Notes under the pieces: generated by a model
Databases searched by the model: none
Told to the model about the DNA's origin: nothing
The model's input: the letters and a program-made list of their open reading frames with translations, nothing else
Translations under genes and position numbers: made by a program
NCBI GenBank assembly: GCA_964572065.1
Contig: CAZNER010000093.1
Coordinates: 1-7,447, forward strand
Direction of reading: 5' to 3'
DNA from: CAZNER01 sp964572065
GTDB taxonomy: Bacteria; Patescibacteriota; Dojkabacteria; JAHIVN01
DNA: 7,447 nucleotides
Part shown: piece after piece, positions 1 to 6,214 of the stretch
How the letters are laid out: every line of letters begins with the position of its first letter
Numbering within the stretch: position 1 is the first letter of the stretch

Positions 1-36
1 TTTCCCAAAGTTTAAATAATCTAGGAACAGAGTCGT

Positions 37-414
37 ATGAAAGTGTATAAAGATAATATAGAAGATATAAAATTAGATTCTGGTATATACGAAGACAGAA
101 TAATAGAGAATTATAAAAATGAAAAGTATTTTGGAGTTTATTCTTATAGTAATTATTATTGTGATGATGTTGAAATAGTTTTTATCGATAAGGAAGATTA
201 TAATGAACTTTATTTTGAAAACATCTCAATATATGATTATGAAACATATAATATAGTAAAAGATGGATCTATTTATAGTACTTGTTTTGATCTTAAAAGA
301 GGGAAATATTTCATTGAATATAAGGATTTTAGATTTTATAGCAAAAAAGAATTTTCTGTAGTTAATATAACTGGAGATAATGAGAAAATTTATCTAATAA
401 GACGAGGGGGATAG
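37..414 (+). CDS. Hypothetical tyrosine-rich small protein
   Basis: I do not recognise this 125-residue protein. It is acidic and unusually rich in tyrosine (about 18 of 125 residues), with clusters such as YSYSNYY near residues 35-41. The pattern of alternating charged and aromatic residues suggests a small beta-rich soluble domain; there is no signal peptide, membrane segment or cysteine pair typical of zinc binding. The ATG is preceded by AGGA about ten bases upstream, a weak ribosome site. It ends in TAG, 23 bases before the hexokinase-like gene, so the two may be cotranscribed. It starts close to the window edge, so its upstream context is unknown. The reading frame looks real from its even codon use, but no function can be given. 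Confidence 0.6.
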   Translation: MKVYKDNIEDIKLDSGIYEDRIIENYKNEKYFGVYSYSNYYCDDVEIVFIDKEDYNELYFENISIYDYETYNIVKDGSIYSTCFDLKRGKYFIEYKDFRFYSKKEFSVVNITGDNEKIYLIRRGG

Positions 415-437
415 ATAATTAAATAGTTTATAAGAAA

Positions 438-1514
438 ATGATTTATCCATCTGTAAAATTATACTCTTTATCCCAATTGAAAAATATCTCTAAAAACTTC
501 TGTACAGAAATAGAGAAAGCGAAGAATGGCAGCGAAAGTAGTCTTTCATTTATAGAAAATAATATTTCAAAAAACAAGTTTAATACAGACACACACAAAT
601 TTCAAGTGATGGTTATAGGAGGATCTAAATTTGAAACAGCTATTGTAGAGAAGATTGATAGAAAAATAAAATTTGTTAATTATAAGGTTAAAAATTTACC
701 ATTAATGAAAAATAAAAATGTATTTTTAACCTTTATAAAAAATAATTTATATAAAAATATCGATTTATTATCAGTAAATTTCGCATACGCTTTAAAACCT
801 TTGTTAAGAAACGGAATACTAGATGGAATATTAATAAGTGTGTCAAAAGAACATGAATTTAAAGGATTAATTAATAAAAAAATAGGAGAAGAAATTGAAA
901 AATATTTTGAGAAAGAAATAAAAGTTACAGTAGCTAATGACTTGGTTTGTTTAGTATTATCAACTAAGGGAGATTTTAAAGAGGACGAAGTAGTTGGAGG
1001 AGTAGTTGGTACAGGCATAAATTTTGGGGGGTTCTCTGATAGAAATCATGTAGTAAATTTAGAATCTGGAAACTTTAATAAATTTAAACAGACTAAATCA
1101 GGAAAACAAATAGATAAGGAATCAATAAAACCAACAGAACATATATTTGAAAAAGAAGTAAGTGGTGCATATTTATATAAACATTTTAATATCATTTGTA
1201 ACAAAGTTGAACTGAAATCTACTAAAGAACTTTCTGGATTAGCAGAACAAAAAGGAGAAAGTGAAATATCAAAAATAGCACAGAAATTGATTAAACGTTC
1301 AGCCTCATTAATCGCTTCTAAAATAGCAGGAGTTTCGATGTTTAAAAAGAATAAAGATTTAGTTGTTATAATTGAGGGAAGTTTGTTTTGGAATGGTTGG
1401 AATTATAAAAATATGGTAATGAAATATTCAAATAGAATATTAGGTAAAAATTCGATAAAATTTATAAAAATCGAAAATAGCAATTTAAAAGGTGCAGCGA
1501 AATTGGTTGTTTAG
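438..1514 (+). CDS. Divergent hexokinase-family protein
   Basis: This 358-residue protein follows the motif order of eukaryote-type hexokinases (PF00349/PF03727), cytosolic enzymes that phosphorylate hexoses with ATP. Visible matches: an N-terminal helix LKNISKNFCTEIEK with SSL (residues 14-36); a phosphate-1-like loop VIGGSKFETA (59-68); S136-K137 in the position of the sugar-binding Thr-Lys; N167-D168 matching the NDTVG motif that carries the catalytic Asp; GTGIN (191-195); N207 and E209 matching the NxEWG sugar contact; FEKEVSG (237-243) matching EKMxSG; EGS (313-315) in the adenosine region; and a closing KGAA (351-354). Family members are usually about 450 residues, so this one is compact. 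The phosphate-1 Asp is replaced by Val59, and Thr-Asn by Ser-Lys, which predicts weakened ATP binding. It may be an active sugar kinase with changed specificity or a non-catalytic relative. The ATG at 438 is chosen because it leaves the N-terminal family helix intact; no Shine-Dalgarno is seen. Confidence 0.72.
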   Translation: MIYPSVKLYSLSQLKNISKNFCTEIEKAKNGSESSLSFIENNISKNKFNTDTHKFQVMVIGGSKFETAIVEKIDRKIKFVNYKVKNLPLMKNKNVFLTFIKNNLYKNIDLLSVNFAYALKPLLRNGILDGILISVSKEHEFKGLINKKIGEEIEKYFEKEIKVTVANDLVCLVLSTKGDFKEDEVVGGVVGTGINFGGFSDRNHVVNLESGNFNKFKQTKSGKQIDKESIKPTEHIFEKEVSGAYLYKHFNIICNKVELKSTKELSGLAEQKGESEISKIAQKLIKRSASLIASKIAGVSMFKKNKDLVVIIEGSLFWNGWNYKNMVMKYSNRILGKNSIKFIKIENSNLKGAAKLVV

Positions 1515-1533
1515 GTTAATTATTTGTTATAAT
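1503..1533 (+). promoter_or_regulatory. Candidate promoter for the adenosine-specific kinase gene
   Basis: A consensus TATAAT at 1528-1533 is preceded by TG at 1525-1526 with one base between, giving an extended -10. The possible -35 elements are poor: TTGGTT (1503-1508, spacer 19) or TTGTTT (1507-1512, spacer 15), inside the end of the hexokinase-like gene. The -10 also forms the left arm of a small hairpin with ATTATA at 1538-1543. In such AT-rich DNA a TATAAT can arise by chance, so this is only a candidate. Confidence 0.35.
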
Positions 1534-1569
1534 TTATATTATAGTTAAATTATTCATAAAAATTAGATT

Positions 1570-2070
1570 ATGTCAAAGTTAAGAATAGAAACCGTTAAAA
1601 TTCAAAAACCGGATGATGATTTTACTGTTAATGTGATTATTGGACAAACACACTTTATAAAATCAGTTGAAGATATCCATGAAGCATTAGTAAATTCAGT
1701 TCCAAACATTAAGTTCGGGTTAGCATTTTGTGAAGCAAGTGGACCTAAATTAATACGATATTCAAGTACAAATAAGGATATGGAAAAATTAGCAATAGAA
1801 AATGCAAAGCTAATAAAAGCAGGTCATATTTTTGTAATATTCACAAAGGATTGCTTTCCTATTAATTATTTAAATTCAATAAAAAAAGTTCCAGAAGTTT
1901 GCAGAATCTTTTGCGCAACAGCAAATCCTGTTGAAGTTATTATTGTTGAAAGCAGTAAAGGTAGAGGAGTTTTTGGTGTTATAGATGGTGAAGGATCTAG
2001 TAAAGTAGAAAATAAAAAGGATAAAAATAATAGATATGAATTACTCCGTAAAATAGGCTACAAGTCATAA
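1570..2070 (+). CDS. Adenosine-specific kinase (PF04008 family)
   Basis: The 166-residue product matches the small adenosine-specific kinase family (PF04008, formerly DUF355) along most of its length. The diagnostic blocks are all present: IIGQTHFIKSVEDIHEAL (residues 23-40), VPNIKFGLAFCEASGPKLIR (44-63), AGHIFVIF (84-91), PINYLNSIKKVPEVCRIFC (97-115), ATANPVEVI (116-124) and GRGVFGVIDG (131-140). Family members are soluble proteins of about 160 residues known mainly from archaea, Thermotogae and other bacteria; a crenarchaeal member has been reported to bind and phosphorylate adenosine, so a role in nucleoside salvage is likely. The last 25 residues after the VIDG block are a lysine- and asparagine-rich tail that looks specific to this lineage. 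It lies 55 bases after the hexokinase-like gene, with a possible promoter between. The ATG at 1570 has no Shine-Dalgarno; it places the first family strand at the expected distance. Confidence 0.9.
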   Translation: MSKLRIETVKIQKPDDDFTVNVIIGQTHFIKSVEDIHEALVNSVPNIKFGLAFCEASGPKLIRYSSTNKDMEKLAIENAKLIKAGHIFVIFTKDCFPINYLNSIKKVPEVCRIFCATANPVEVIIVESSKGRGVFGVIDGEGSSKVENKKDKNNRYELLRKIGYKS

Positions 2071-2078
2071 TAGACTTG
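2061..2078 (+). other. Small inverted repeat across the kinase stop codon
   Basis: CAAGTC at 2061-2066 and GACTTG at 2073-2078 form a perfect 6-bp stem with a 6-base loop that contains the stop codon. There is no T-run directly after it, so it would be at most a weak 3' end or processing signal. It also overlaps the -35 element of the next promoter. Confidence 0.25.
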
Positions 2079-2105
2079 AGTTATTAATATGTTTTATGGT
2101 AATAT
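2076..2105 (+). promoter_or_regulatory. Candidate promoter of the T-box leader transcript
   Basis: TTGAGT at 2076-2081 (four of six matches to TTGACA) is followed, after an 18-base spacer, by TAATAT at 2100-2105, and TG at 2097-2098 supplies an extended -10. Transcription would start near 2112, giving a leader of about 370 bases before the glycosyltransferase start, long enough for a full T-box. This is the best spaced promoter in the window, and its position directly upstream of the riboswitch supports it. Confidence 0.5.
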
Positions 2106-2111
2106 AAATAA

Positions 2112-2433
2112 GTTAAATAATAAAGGTTTTGTTCAAGAATTAAAAATTTAATTTAGAGAAATAGAAGTTTAGTGAAATTCTATTAAATAATTTTTAATAA
2201 GGCTTGATTATCTATTAATTAATAATTAATAGAGATTTCCTGAAGAACACTTTTCCTCCAAAGTTAGTAAAACAGGACGGGGGTTCCCGTTATAGAACTA
2301 ATCCCTATTTGGGTAAAAAGATGATTTTAGAAATATAATCATAAATCAATGTGGTATCGCGGTTTGATCGCCCTTGCCTTTATCTGAGAGGCGTTATGTT
2401 ATCTCGGATTTAGGCAAGGGCGATTTATATTAT
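2112..2433 (+). promoter_or_regulatory. T-box riboswitch leader (tRNA-sensing), probably tRNA-Lys
   Basis: T-box leaders bind a matching tRNA and let transcription continue only when that tRNA is uncharged. Seen here: an apical Stem I signature, AGAGA at 2155-2159 followed by a 7-bp stem (2160-2166 with 2178-2184) around the loop GTTTAGTGAAA; a strong AT hairpin at 2211-2233; a Stem III built from TTAGT/ACTAA (2264-2268, 2297-2301) and ACGGG/CCCGT (2277-2281, 2286-2290); a spacer hairpin at 2321-2342; and the T-box bulge TGGTATC (2352-2358; consensus TGGNACC). The bulge is flanked by antiterminator helices GCG/CGC (2359-2361, 2369-2371) and CAATG/CCTTG (2347-2351, 2372-2376, one mismatch). 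The base after TGG is T, which pairs with an A73 discriminator, as in bacterial tRNA-Lys. The specifier is not certain; AAG at 2243-2245 would read lysine, but AAC at 2246-2248 cannot be excluded. This element fills the 414-base gap between genes. Confidence 0.82.
2367..2433 (+). terminator. Rho-independent terminator of the T-box switch
   Basis: The arms at 2367-2379 and 2412-2424 are perfect 13-bp complements (ATCGCCCTTGCCT and its reverse complement), one of the most GC-rich segments of the window. Inside them a second helix pairs 2382-2388 with 2403-2409, with one G-T pair. A T/A-rich tail follows from 2424 to 2431 but is not a pure T-run. The left arm shares bases 2369-2376 with the antiterminator, so the two folds exclude each other, as expected for a transcriptional T-box. 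Confidence 0.85.
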
Positions 2434-2484
2434 CGGTGATCTTAAACTTTGGAAATAGTTTAAGAATTACATTATAATAACTAT

Positions 2485-3432
2485 ATGGAAATTTCAGTAA
2501 TAATAACAGCTTGGAAAGAAGAAAAAAGCATTGGAAGAGCTTTGAATTCTATTGTTAATCCTATATATAACGACTATAAAGAAAATTTTGAAGTTTTAAT
2601 TGTATGTCCTGATGATAAAACATGGATTACTGCAAAGAAGAAAGCAGATGAGTTTAAGTTCAAAGATATAAGAAGAGTTAAGGATCCAAAAAAAGGAAAG
2701 CCTCTTGCTTTAAATATGGCTTTTAAGAAGGCAAAGGGTGATATTTTTATATTAACTGATGGTGATGTTTATTTTGGTAAAAATGTAATATCAAAGTTAA
2801 TGAAATATTTTAAAGATCCTAAAGTTGGAGGAGTTACAGGACGACCTGTATCAATAGGAAAAAAGGATAGTTTTATGCAGTTTTCAAATCATTTTTATGC
2901 TGATGTTGCTCATCATAAGAGAATGGTAACGATGAAGAAAGGTATTTCAGGCAGATCGTTAAGAATTATATCACAAGAACCTGGATTTTTTGTTTTAAGC
3001 GGATATATATTTGCTATGAGAAATCTAGGCATAGAAGCACCTGTTGATTGTCTTATAGAAGATGCATATTTTTCATATGAACTGCATAATAAAGGATATA
3101 AATTACTATACGAACCAGAAGCAAAAGTATATGTAAAATACGCACAGAACTTATCTGATTGGTATAAACAAAAACTGCGTTCTGTAGGAGGCTATGAACA
3201 ATTATGGAAGTATAATGTATTAAAGAAAGAAACAAAAGTCAGAAATTTCTGGAAAGAATTGGAATATGCTTTATGGTTTCCATTAAAATATGTAAAAAGT
3301 CTTAAAGAAGCTTACTGGGTATTATTTTTATATCCAACGAGACTTTGGTTGTGGATACAGATATTCTGGCAGCAAAGAATTATAAAGAAAAGTTTTGCTG
3401 AAACATGGGTACGCATAGAATCAACTAAATAA
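2485..3432 (+). CDS. Glycosyltransferase family 2 (GT-A fold)
   Basis: This 315-residue protein is a GT2 glycosyltransferase, transferring a sugar from an activated nucleotide donor, probably to a lipid or cell-surface glycan; donor and acceptor cannot be read from the sequence. The N-terminal strand ISVIITAWKEEKSI (residues 3-16) opens the nucleotide-binding half; KGKPLALNMAFKKAKGD (70-86) is the usual helix before the DXD motif DGD (92-94), which binds the metal and donor phosphate. GGVTGRP (115-121), SGY (172-174) and the ED pair (192-193), the likely catalytic base region, follow, with QKLRSVGGY (229-237) near the usual QxxRW position. The C-terminal part (about 262-297) is aromatic and hydrophobic, and may associate with or dip into the membrane. 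It is the first gene after the T-box, 18 bases ahead of lysS, so the two are presumably cotranscribed. No Shine-Dalgarno precedes the ATG. Confidence 0.88.
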   Translation: MEISVIITAWKEEKSIGRALNSIVNPIYNDYKENFEVLIVCPDDKTWITAKKKADEFKFKDIRRVKDPKKGKPLALNMAFKKAKGDIFILTDGDVYFGKNVISKLMKYFKDPKVGGVTGRPVSIGKKDSFMQFSNHFYADVAHHKRMVTMKKGISGRSLRIISQEPGFFVLSGYIFAMRNLGIEAPVDCLIEDAYFSYELHNKGYKLLYEPEAKVYVKYAQNLSDWYKQKLRSVGGYEQLWKYNVLKKETKVRNFWKELEYALWFPLKYVKSLKEAYWVLFLYPTRLWLWIQIFWQQRIIKKSFAETWVRIESTK

Positions 3433-3450
3433 TTTATTAAAATAATCATT

Positions 3451-5664
3451 ATGTCATCTACATTGTATAAAATACGCAAGCAAAGATTGGATAAAGTCGA
3501 GAAGTTAAAAAAATTAGGAATTAATCCATATCCTGCAAAATCAAAAAAATCTTATGACAATAAATATATTGTAGATAATTTTAAAAAATTGGAAGGAAAT
3601 GTCATGTGGGTAACAGGACGTATCATGGCATTAAGAGAGCATGGTTTATTAAAATTTATTAGCCTTCAGGATTTTAAAGGTAATATTCAATTAATTATTA
3701 AAAAAGATGATACTAAAAATTTTGATAAAAAAGAGCAATTGTTAGGCTGGAATGAATTAGAATTAATTGATATTGGTGATTTTATTCAAGCAGAAGGGAA
3801 ATTATCAAAATCAAACACAGGTGAAATATCTATTAAGGTTGAAAAATTTAAATTATTAACAAAAGCAATTAGACCTTTACCAGAGAAATGGAAGGGGATA
3901 AAAGATAAGGAAACAAAGTTCAGAAGAAGATATCTTGATTTTATAACAAACACAAAAAGCAGGGAATTATTTGTCAGAAAAAGTCTGTTCTGGCAGGCAA
4001 ATAGAGACTTTATGAAAAAGAATGAATTTATTGAATTAAATACTCCAATACTAGAGCATGTTACAGGTGGAGCTGATGCAAATCCTTTTGTAACTCATCA
4101 TGATGCCCTAGATCAAGATTTCTATATGAGAATATCTCCTGAACTGTATTTAAAGAGATTAATTGGAGGAGGATTTGAAAAAGTTTTTACGATTGGAGCA
4201 TGTTTTAGAAATGAAGGAATTGATGATGAGCATTTGCAGGAGTACTATACAAATGAATGGTATTGGGCTTATGCTGATTATAGAAAGAATATGGAGTTAG
4301 TTCAAAAGTTATATAGGTATGTTGCTAAAACAGTGTATAAAAAGACTAAATTTAAAAAAGAAAATTATGAATTTGATCTATCAGATGAATGGAAAGAAAT
4401 AGATTATGTAAAAATATTAAAAGAAAAATTGGGAATAGATATCTTTAATGATAAAAAGGATAAGATGTTAAAAGTTATTAAAAAGAATGGTGTAGAGTTA
4501 GACAAAAAAGGTATGAATAAATTCAGATTAGTGGATAATCTGTGGAAGATTGTAAGAAAGGGTATAGCAGGACCTGCATATCTGATAAATGAACCTAAAT
4601 TTATGTCTCCTTTAGCAAAATCAAAAAAGGAAAATAGTAAAATAACAGAAAGGTTTCATGTAATATTAGCTGGTAGTGAGGTTGGGAATGGATACTCTGA
4701 GTTAAATGATCCATTAGACCAATATAATAGGTTTAAACAGCAGCAGGATGCTAGAGAGGCAGGAGACAAAGAAGCACAGATGATGGATATAGATTTTGTT
4801 GAAATGCTTGAATATGGTATGCCCCCAACAACTGGGTTCGGTGTATCAGAAAGACTATTTTGGTTTTTAGAAGGTGTAAGTGCTAGGGAAGGGACATTAT
4901 TCCCTCAAACTAGATATCACATCGAAGATACAACAAAGGAAATATATGGCATTAAAAATAGGAATAGTTCTAAAAGTAATATTGAGAAGAAAGATAATAA
5001 AATAATTAGTTGTAATGAAACAGATGAGATTAACCCAGGAATAACTAGAAAGAAGGCATTAGAGCTAGTACAAAAATATACTAAAAATAAAAATTTAGTA
5101 AAACATATGCTTTCAAGTGAAGCTGCTATGAGAGAATATGCGAGATATTTTGTCAAGAGAGGAAAGCTACACGAAGCTAATATTGAGACATGGGCAATAA
5201 CAGGTCTACTACATGATATTATGTATGAAAAAGATCCCAAAAAGCATATGTATTCGGGTGCAGAGATGTTAAAAAAGGAAGGCGTAAGTGAATATATAAC
5301 TCATGCTATAGAAGTACATGGTAACTTTAATGGAACAGATCAAGATACATTACTTGATAAAGTTTTATGGATAGCAGAGGAATGTACGGGTTTAGTTGTA
5401 GCTGCAACTTTAGTATTACCATCAAAGAAATTAAATGATCTTAAAATAGAATCATTAATGAAAAGATGGAATGAGAAGAGGTTTACAGCAAATATTAANN
5501 NNNNNNNNGAAAATGTAACTTATTTAGAAGGTTGCAGCTTTACAGAAAATATTAATAGAGAAAATATAAAAAATGGGATTGAGAGAATTGGATTGACAGT
5601 AGAGGAACATCTAGAGATAGTACTAAATGCTATGAAAAAAATTGATAAAGAGTTGGGTTTATAA
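3451..5664 (+). CDS. lysS: Class II lysyl-tRNA synthetase fused to a C-terminal HD phosphohydrolase domain
   Basis: Residues 1-490 form a complete class II LysRS, which charges tRNA-Lys with lysine using ATP. The N-terminus (RLDKVEKLKKLGINPYP, 12-28) and the OB-fold anticodon domain (about 50-140, VTGRIMALREHG) are LysRS-type; motif 1 lies near 191-201, motif 2 is FRNEGIDDEH (252-261) with NEWYWAYADY (268-277), and motif 3 is GFGVSERLF (462-470) with its conserved Arg468. After a low-complexity linker (about 491-535) comes an HD domain of about 200 residues: H552, H588-D589 in LLHDI, H599, H618 and H623, then the DKVLWIAEECTGLV and LVLPSKKL segments typical of stand-alone HD hydrolases of about 185 residues. 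The HD substrate is unknown. The frame is open across the junction, so the fusion looks genuine. Ten Ns (5499-5508) interrupt the HD part, and about 19 codons there may be an assembly duplicate. The gene sits behind the T-box and the glycosyltransferase. Confidence 0.92.
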   Translation: MSSTLYKIRKQRLDKVEKLKKLGINPYPAKSKKSYDNKYIVDNFKKLEGNVMWVTGRIMALREHGLLKFISLQDFKGNIQLIIKKDDTKNFDKKEQLLGWNELELIDIGDFIQAEGKLSKSNTGEISIKVEKFKLLTKAIRPLPEKWKGIKDKETKFRRRYLDFITNTKSRELFVRKSLFWQANRDFMKKNEFIELNTPILEHVTGGADANPFVTHHDALDQDFYMRISPELYLKRLIGGGFEKVFTIGACFRNEGIDDEHLQEYYTNEWYWAYADYRKNMELVQKLYRYVAKTVYKKTKFKKENYEFDLSDEWKEIDYVKILKEKLGIDIFNDKKDKMLKVIKKNGVELDKKGMNKFRLVDNLWKIVRKGIAGPAYLINEPKFMSPLAKSKKENSKITERFHVILAGSEVGNGYSELNDPLDQYNRFKQQQDAREAGDKEAQMMDIDFVEMLEYGMPPTTGFGVSERLFWFLEGVSAREGTLFPQTRYHIEDTTKEIYGIKNRNSSKSNIEKKDNKIISCNETDEINPGITRKKALELVQKYTKNKNLVKHMLSSEAAMREYARYFVKRGKLHEANIETWAITGLLHDIMYEKDPKKHMYSGAEMLKKEGVSEYITHAIEVHGNFNGTDQDTLLDKVLWIAEECTGLVVAATLVLPSKKLNDLKIESLMKRWNEKRFTANIXXXXENVTYLEGCSFTENINRENIKNGIERIGLTVEEHLEIVLNAMKKIDKELGL
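5479..5555 (+). repeat. Imperfect direct repeat flanking the assembly gap
   Basis: The 20 bases at 5479-5498, directly left of the Ns, match 5536-5555 at 18 of 20 positions, in the same reading frame and 57 bases apart. They encode RFTANI and SFTENI respectively. HD proteins of this type normally have one such segment just before the NRENIKNGIERIGL-like stretch that follows here only once. The likeliest reading is two overlapping contig ends from slightly different strains joined without merging. Confidence 0.6.
5499..5508. other. Assembly gap of ten Ns
   Basis: Ten undetermined bases lie inside the HD domain part of the lysS fusion. The frame is kept across them only because the placeholder happens to be of fitting length; the true gap size is not known from the sequence. 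Confidence 0.97.
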
Positions 5665-5672
5665 AAAATTAT

Positions 5673-5701
5673 TTGACATTGGACAAAATTTATAATATTT
5701 T
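5673..5701 (+). promoter_or_regulatory. Weak candidate promoter before the thymidine-kinase-like locus
   Basis: A perfect TTGACA lies at 5673-5678. The tempting TATAAT at 5691-5696 is only 12 bases away, too close to act with it; the correctly spaced (17-base) -10 would be TATTTT at 5696-5701, four of six matches. It lies in the 75-base gap after lysS. Confidence 0.3.
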
Positions 5702-5739
5702 TAAAAAGTTGCCTATGAAAACTTTATTAACTCCTAATT

Positions 5740-6204
5740 GTGGCAGAATTCTTAGAAAAATTACTTATTGCAACAAGTAATTCTCAAGAACTAGTAGATA
5801 AACGCTCTATATATTCTTCAATAGTAATCAGACAATGTGTAGAATCATTAATAAACGGAATTCCATTAATAGTATTTAGATTTGGAATAATGTATGGAGG
5901 GAAAATATCAGCCACTTTAAAAGATGTTTGTAAATTAAGAGAAATGAGATTACCAGTTCATGTGTTCAAAGTACAAGGTGATAATAGATATAAAACATCA
6001 GATTCTAAAGTAGGTTCAAAGGATGGTCAAAGAATAGATGCAGAAGCAGTTTCAAATATAAGTGAAATTTCTAATAGAATCACATCAGGAGAAATTAGAT
6101 CTGGTAGCATTATTGCTATTGTTGAAATGCCTTTTATGTTTAGCGAAAGTACACAATTGGAAAGATTCAGATTATTGTATAGAAGGTTTAACAATGTTTA
6201 TTAA
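5740..6204 (+). CDS. Thymidine-kinase-like protein, degenerate and probably truncated
   Basis: The 154 residues resemble the N-terminal two thirds of type II thymidine kinase, which makes dTMP from thymidine with ATP. The P-loop equivalent is GIMYGGK (residues 49-55; family GPMFSGKT), then LPVHVFKVQGDNRY (71-84; family VxVFKPxxDxRY), GSKDGQRIDAEAV (92-104; family SHxGxxxxAxxV), and IAIVEMPFMF (125-134; family IAIDEAQFF). Key losses: Ile replaces the Thr after the P-loop Lys, Val128 replaces the Walker B Asp, and the open frame stops about 20 residues later, before the nucleoside-binding lasso and zinc cysteines. About 45 N-terminal residues precede the P-loop, where normal enzymes have about ten. 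The start is a GTG with no ribosome site, so the true start is doubtful. It may be a decaying pseudogene or a reshaped non-kinase protein; the next small gene looks like its missing C-terminus. Confidence 0.5.
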   Translation: MAEFLEKLLIATSNSQELVDKRSIYSSIVIRQCVESLINGIPLIVFRFGIMYGGKISATLKDVCKLREMRLPVHVFKVQGDNRYKTSDSKVGSKDGQRIDAEAVSNISEISNRITSGEIRSGSIIAIVEMPFMFSESTQLERFRLLYRRFNNVY

Positions 6205-6214
6205 AGGATAAGAA

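Noticed and set aside
680..1018. 112-codon open frame on the - strand inside the hexokinase-like gene
   Set aside because: It is the antisense shadow of a well-supported gene, with a composition (many Ser, Phe and Leu) typical of reverse-frame translation and no recognisable domain.
2211..2233. AT-rich 10-bp hairpin as a stand-alone terminator
   Set aside because: It is followed by AGATTTCC and not by a T-run, and it lies within the T-box leader, where it is better explained as part of that RNA's fold.
3053..3235. 60-codon open frame on the - strand inside the glycosyltransferase gene
   Set aside because: Short antisense shadow with no start signal and no similarity to known proteins.
4917..5240. 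107-codon open frame on the - strand inside lysS
   Set aside because: It lies opposite the linker and HD part of lysS; the apparent hydrophobic stretch comes from AT-rich antisense codons.
5673..5696. TTGACA plus TATAAT as a consensus promoter
   Set aside because: The two boxes are only 12 bases apart; only a weaker -10 at proper spacing is kept as a low-confidence candidate.
5715..5780. 21-codon frame starting at ATG 5715, overlapping the thymidine-kinase-like start
   Set aside because: Too short, no ribosome site, and no recognisable leader-peptide pattern.
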